This document shows positions 32,058 to 33,073 of a DNA stretch of 33,073 nt, one piece after another. The translations under genes were made by a program, and so were the position numbers. A model generated the notes under the pieces. That model worked only from the letters and a program-made list of their open reading frames with translations, made no database searches and had not been told where the DNA came from. This stretch comes from Clostridia bacterium. Lineage in GTDB: Bacteria; Bacillota; Clostridia; Lachnospirales; Lachnospiraceae. The stretch covers positions 1 through 33,073 of the forward strand of contig SAAB01000037.1 of the NCBI GenBank assembly GCA_009929615.1, in the 5' to 3' direction. Position 1 is the stretch's first letter; the number at the start of each line of letters is the position of its first letter.

Positions 32058-33068
32058 TTATTCTTTGACAACTAATGTGGAATCAACTGGTGTCATTTCT
32101 GGAATAACGCCAACTTCACCTTTAGTTCCGGCTTTAACAGCTTCTACTAACATTTCAAGACCTTTAGCGCCAACGCCTGCTGGATCCTGAGCAACTGTTG
32201 CAGATAAGTTACCTGCATTTACTGAATCAACAGCTTCTGTGTCACCATCTGTACCAACAACAAGGATTTCGCCAAGTTTGTCAGCGTTGACAACTGCCTG
32301 TAAAGCACCAAGAGCCATTGTATCATTACAGCAGTAGATACCCTTTAAGTCTGGGTTCTGCTGAATGTAGCTTGCTGCAATATCCAATGCTTTCTGACGA
32401 TCCCAGTCTGCTGGAAGACTTCCAACAACTTCAAGACCAGCTGCTTTGAAAGCTTCTGTGGCACCATCTCTTCTGTCTTCACCTGAAGCGTTACCAGCTT
32501 TACCTTCGATAACAGCTACCTGGCTTCCTGCATCAACATTGTCGATGATATACTGAGCGCCTTTAGCACCAACAGCGATATTATCTGTTGTTACGAAACC
32601 AACAACAGCACCACCCTGTTTTGTTAATTCATCCATGTCAAATTTTTCATCAATATCAACGATTGTAATACCCTTTTCTGTAGCTTCAGCTACACCTGCT
32701 ACAAGATTTACTGCAGACAGAGGTGCAATAGCGATACCTTTGTAACCTTTGTTGATACAGCTTTCAAGGATAGCAAGCTGTCCTTCTGTATCTTCTTCAT
32801 TCTGAGCTGCATAGATATCCACTTTGATACCCATTTCTGCTGCTTTTTCTTCAACACCCTTCCACATCTTTACCCAGAAGTCACTTGCCTGTGTCTTCAA
32901 GATAACTGCGTACTCTGCGTCTCCTGTTGCTTCTGCAGTTGTTTCCCCCGCTGCAGCTGTTTCTGCTTTAGTTTCCGCTTTTGTCTCTTTTGTAGAACTT
33001 CCACAGCCAACGAGTGCTGCAACTACCATAGACATTGTAAGCGCTAAAGCTACAATTCTCTTCTTCAT
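32058..33068 (-). CDS. AlsB/RbsB-like sugar ABC transporter substrate-binding lipoprotein
   Basis: A 336-aa lipoprotein: signal MKKRIVALALTMSMVVAALV, C22 in the lipobox (LVGC), Thr/Glu/Lys linker to about 50, then a Peripla_BP_4 domain. Long blocks resemble E. coli D-allose-binding AlsB: AVILKTQASDFWVKMWKG, GIAIAPLSAVNLV, FVTTDNIAVGAKGA, EGKAGNASGEDRR, ADWDRQKALD, YCCNDTMALG and VGTDGDTEAV. Ribose-type sugars remain possible. The start at 33068 is only 5 bp from the window edge, so its ribosome site, and any transporter ATPase and permease genes upstream, are out of view. Its own terminator separates it from rpiB. Confidence 0.92.
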   Translation of the reverse strand: MKKRIVALALTMSMVVAALVGCGSSTKETKAETKAETAAAGETTAEATGDAEYAVILKTQASDFWVKMWKGVEEKAAEMGIKVDIYAAQNEEDTEGQLAILESCINKGYKGIAIAPLSAVNLVAGVAEATEKGITIVDIDEKFDMDELTKQGGAVVGFVTTDNIAVGAKGAQYIIDNVDAGSQVAVIEGKAGNASGEDRRDGATEAFKAAGLEVVGSLPADWDRQKALDIAASYIQQNPDLKGIYCCNDTMALGALQAVVNADKLGEILVVGTDGDTEAVDSVNAGNLSATVAQDPAGVGAKGLEMLVEAVKAGTKGEVGVIPEMTPVDSTLVVKE

Positions 33069-33073
33069 TTTTA

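Overview
The window looks like chromosomal DNA of a low-to-moderate-GC Firmicute, most likely a gut Clostridia/Lachnospiraceae relative. The basis is AGGAGG-type ribosome sites, near-consensus sigma-A promoters, a T-box in front of thrS, lipoprotein linkers rich in KETKAE-type residues, an LPXTG-like cell-wall anchor and a c-di-GMP-I riboswitch. No mobile element, CRISPR array or phage gene was seen. Nearly everything is on the minus strand; only one three-gene operon (7.9-10 kb) is on plus.

Layout by position. 0.1-0.7 kb: a DJ-1/PfpI protein. 0.8-5.5 kb: a large secreted adhesin whose cell-wall anchor is cut off by one in-frame TGA. 5.6-7.9 kb: thrS with its T-box leader. 7.9-10 kb, plus strand: lipoprotein hydrolase, SdpR-like repressor and SdpI-like membrane protein behind a 34-bp nested palindrome. 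10.0-10.7 kb: a second alpha/beta hydrolase. 10.8-14.6 kb: a polar amino-acid ABC operon (ATPase, binding protein, two permeases) ending in a cytidylate-kinase-like gene. 14.7-29.5 kb: a signalling locus. 29.6-30.4 kb: a GNAT gene, a c-di-GMP-I riboswitch and tRNA-Ser(CGA). 30.5-33.07 kb: a ROK kinase, rpiB and an AlsB-like sugar-binding lipoprotein, suggesting D-allose (or similar hexose/ribose) use.

The most interesting part is the signalling locus. In transcription order it encodes a hybrid kinase with two amino-acid-binding-type sensor domains, a stand-alone receiver, a receiver-GGDEF protein, a free HPt protein, two more hybrid kinases with the same kind of sensor, and a receiver/degenerate GGDEF/EAL/receiver/GGDEF protein. 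All parts of a multistep phosphorelay are present, but no receiver carries a DNA-binding domain, so the only visible output is c-di-GMP synthesis and breakdown. Just upstream, on the same strand and followed by a terminator, lies a c-di-GMP-I riboswitch. It could close a feedback loop by controlling the GNAT gene and, by read-through, the first kinase. Downstream is an amino-acid ABC operon whose binding protein belongs to the same fold family as the kinase sensors. A working model, which is inference, is a nutrient-sensing (amino-acid-like ligand) phosphorelay that sets c-di-GMP.

A repeated design is also visible. At 14.6, 26.6 and 30.4 kb a good promoter lies between the stop codon of one gene and a hairpin with terminator character, so the downstream transcript begins with the hairpin. 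These may be attenuators or simply overlapping terminators and promoters.
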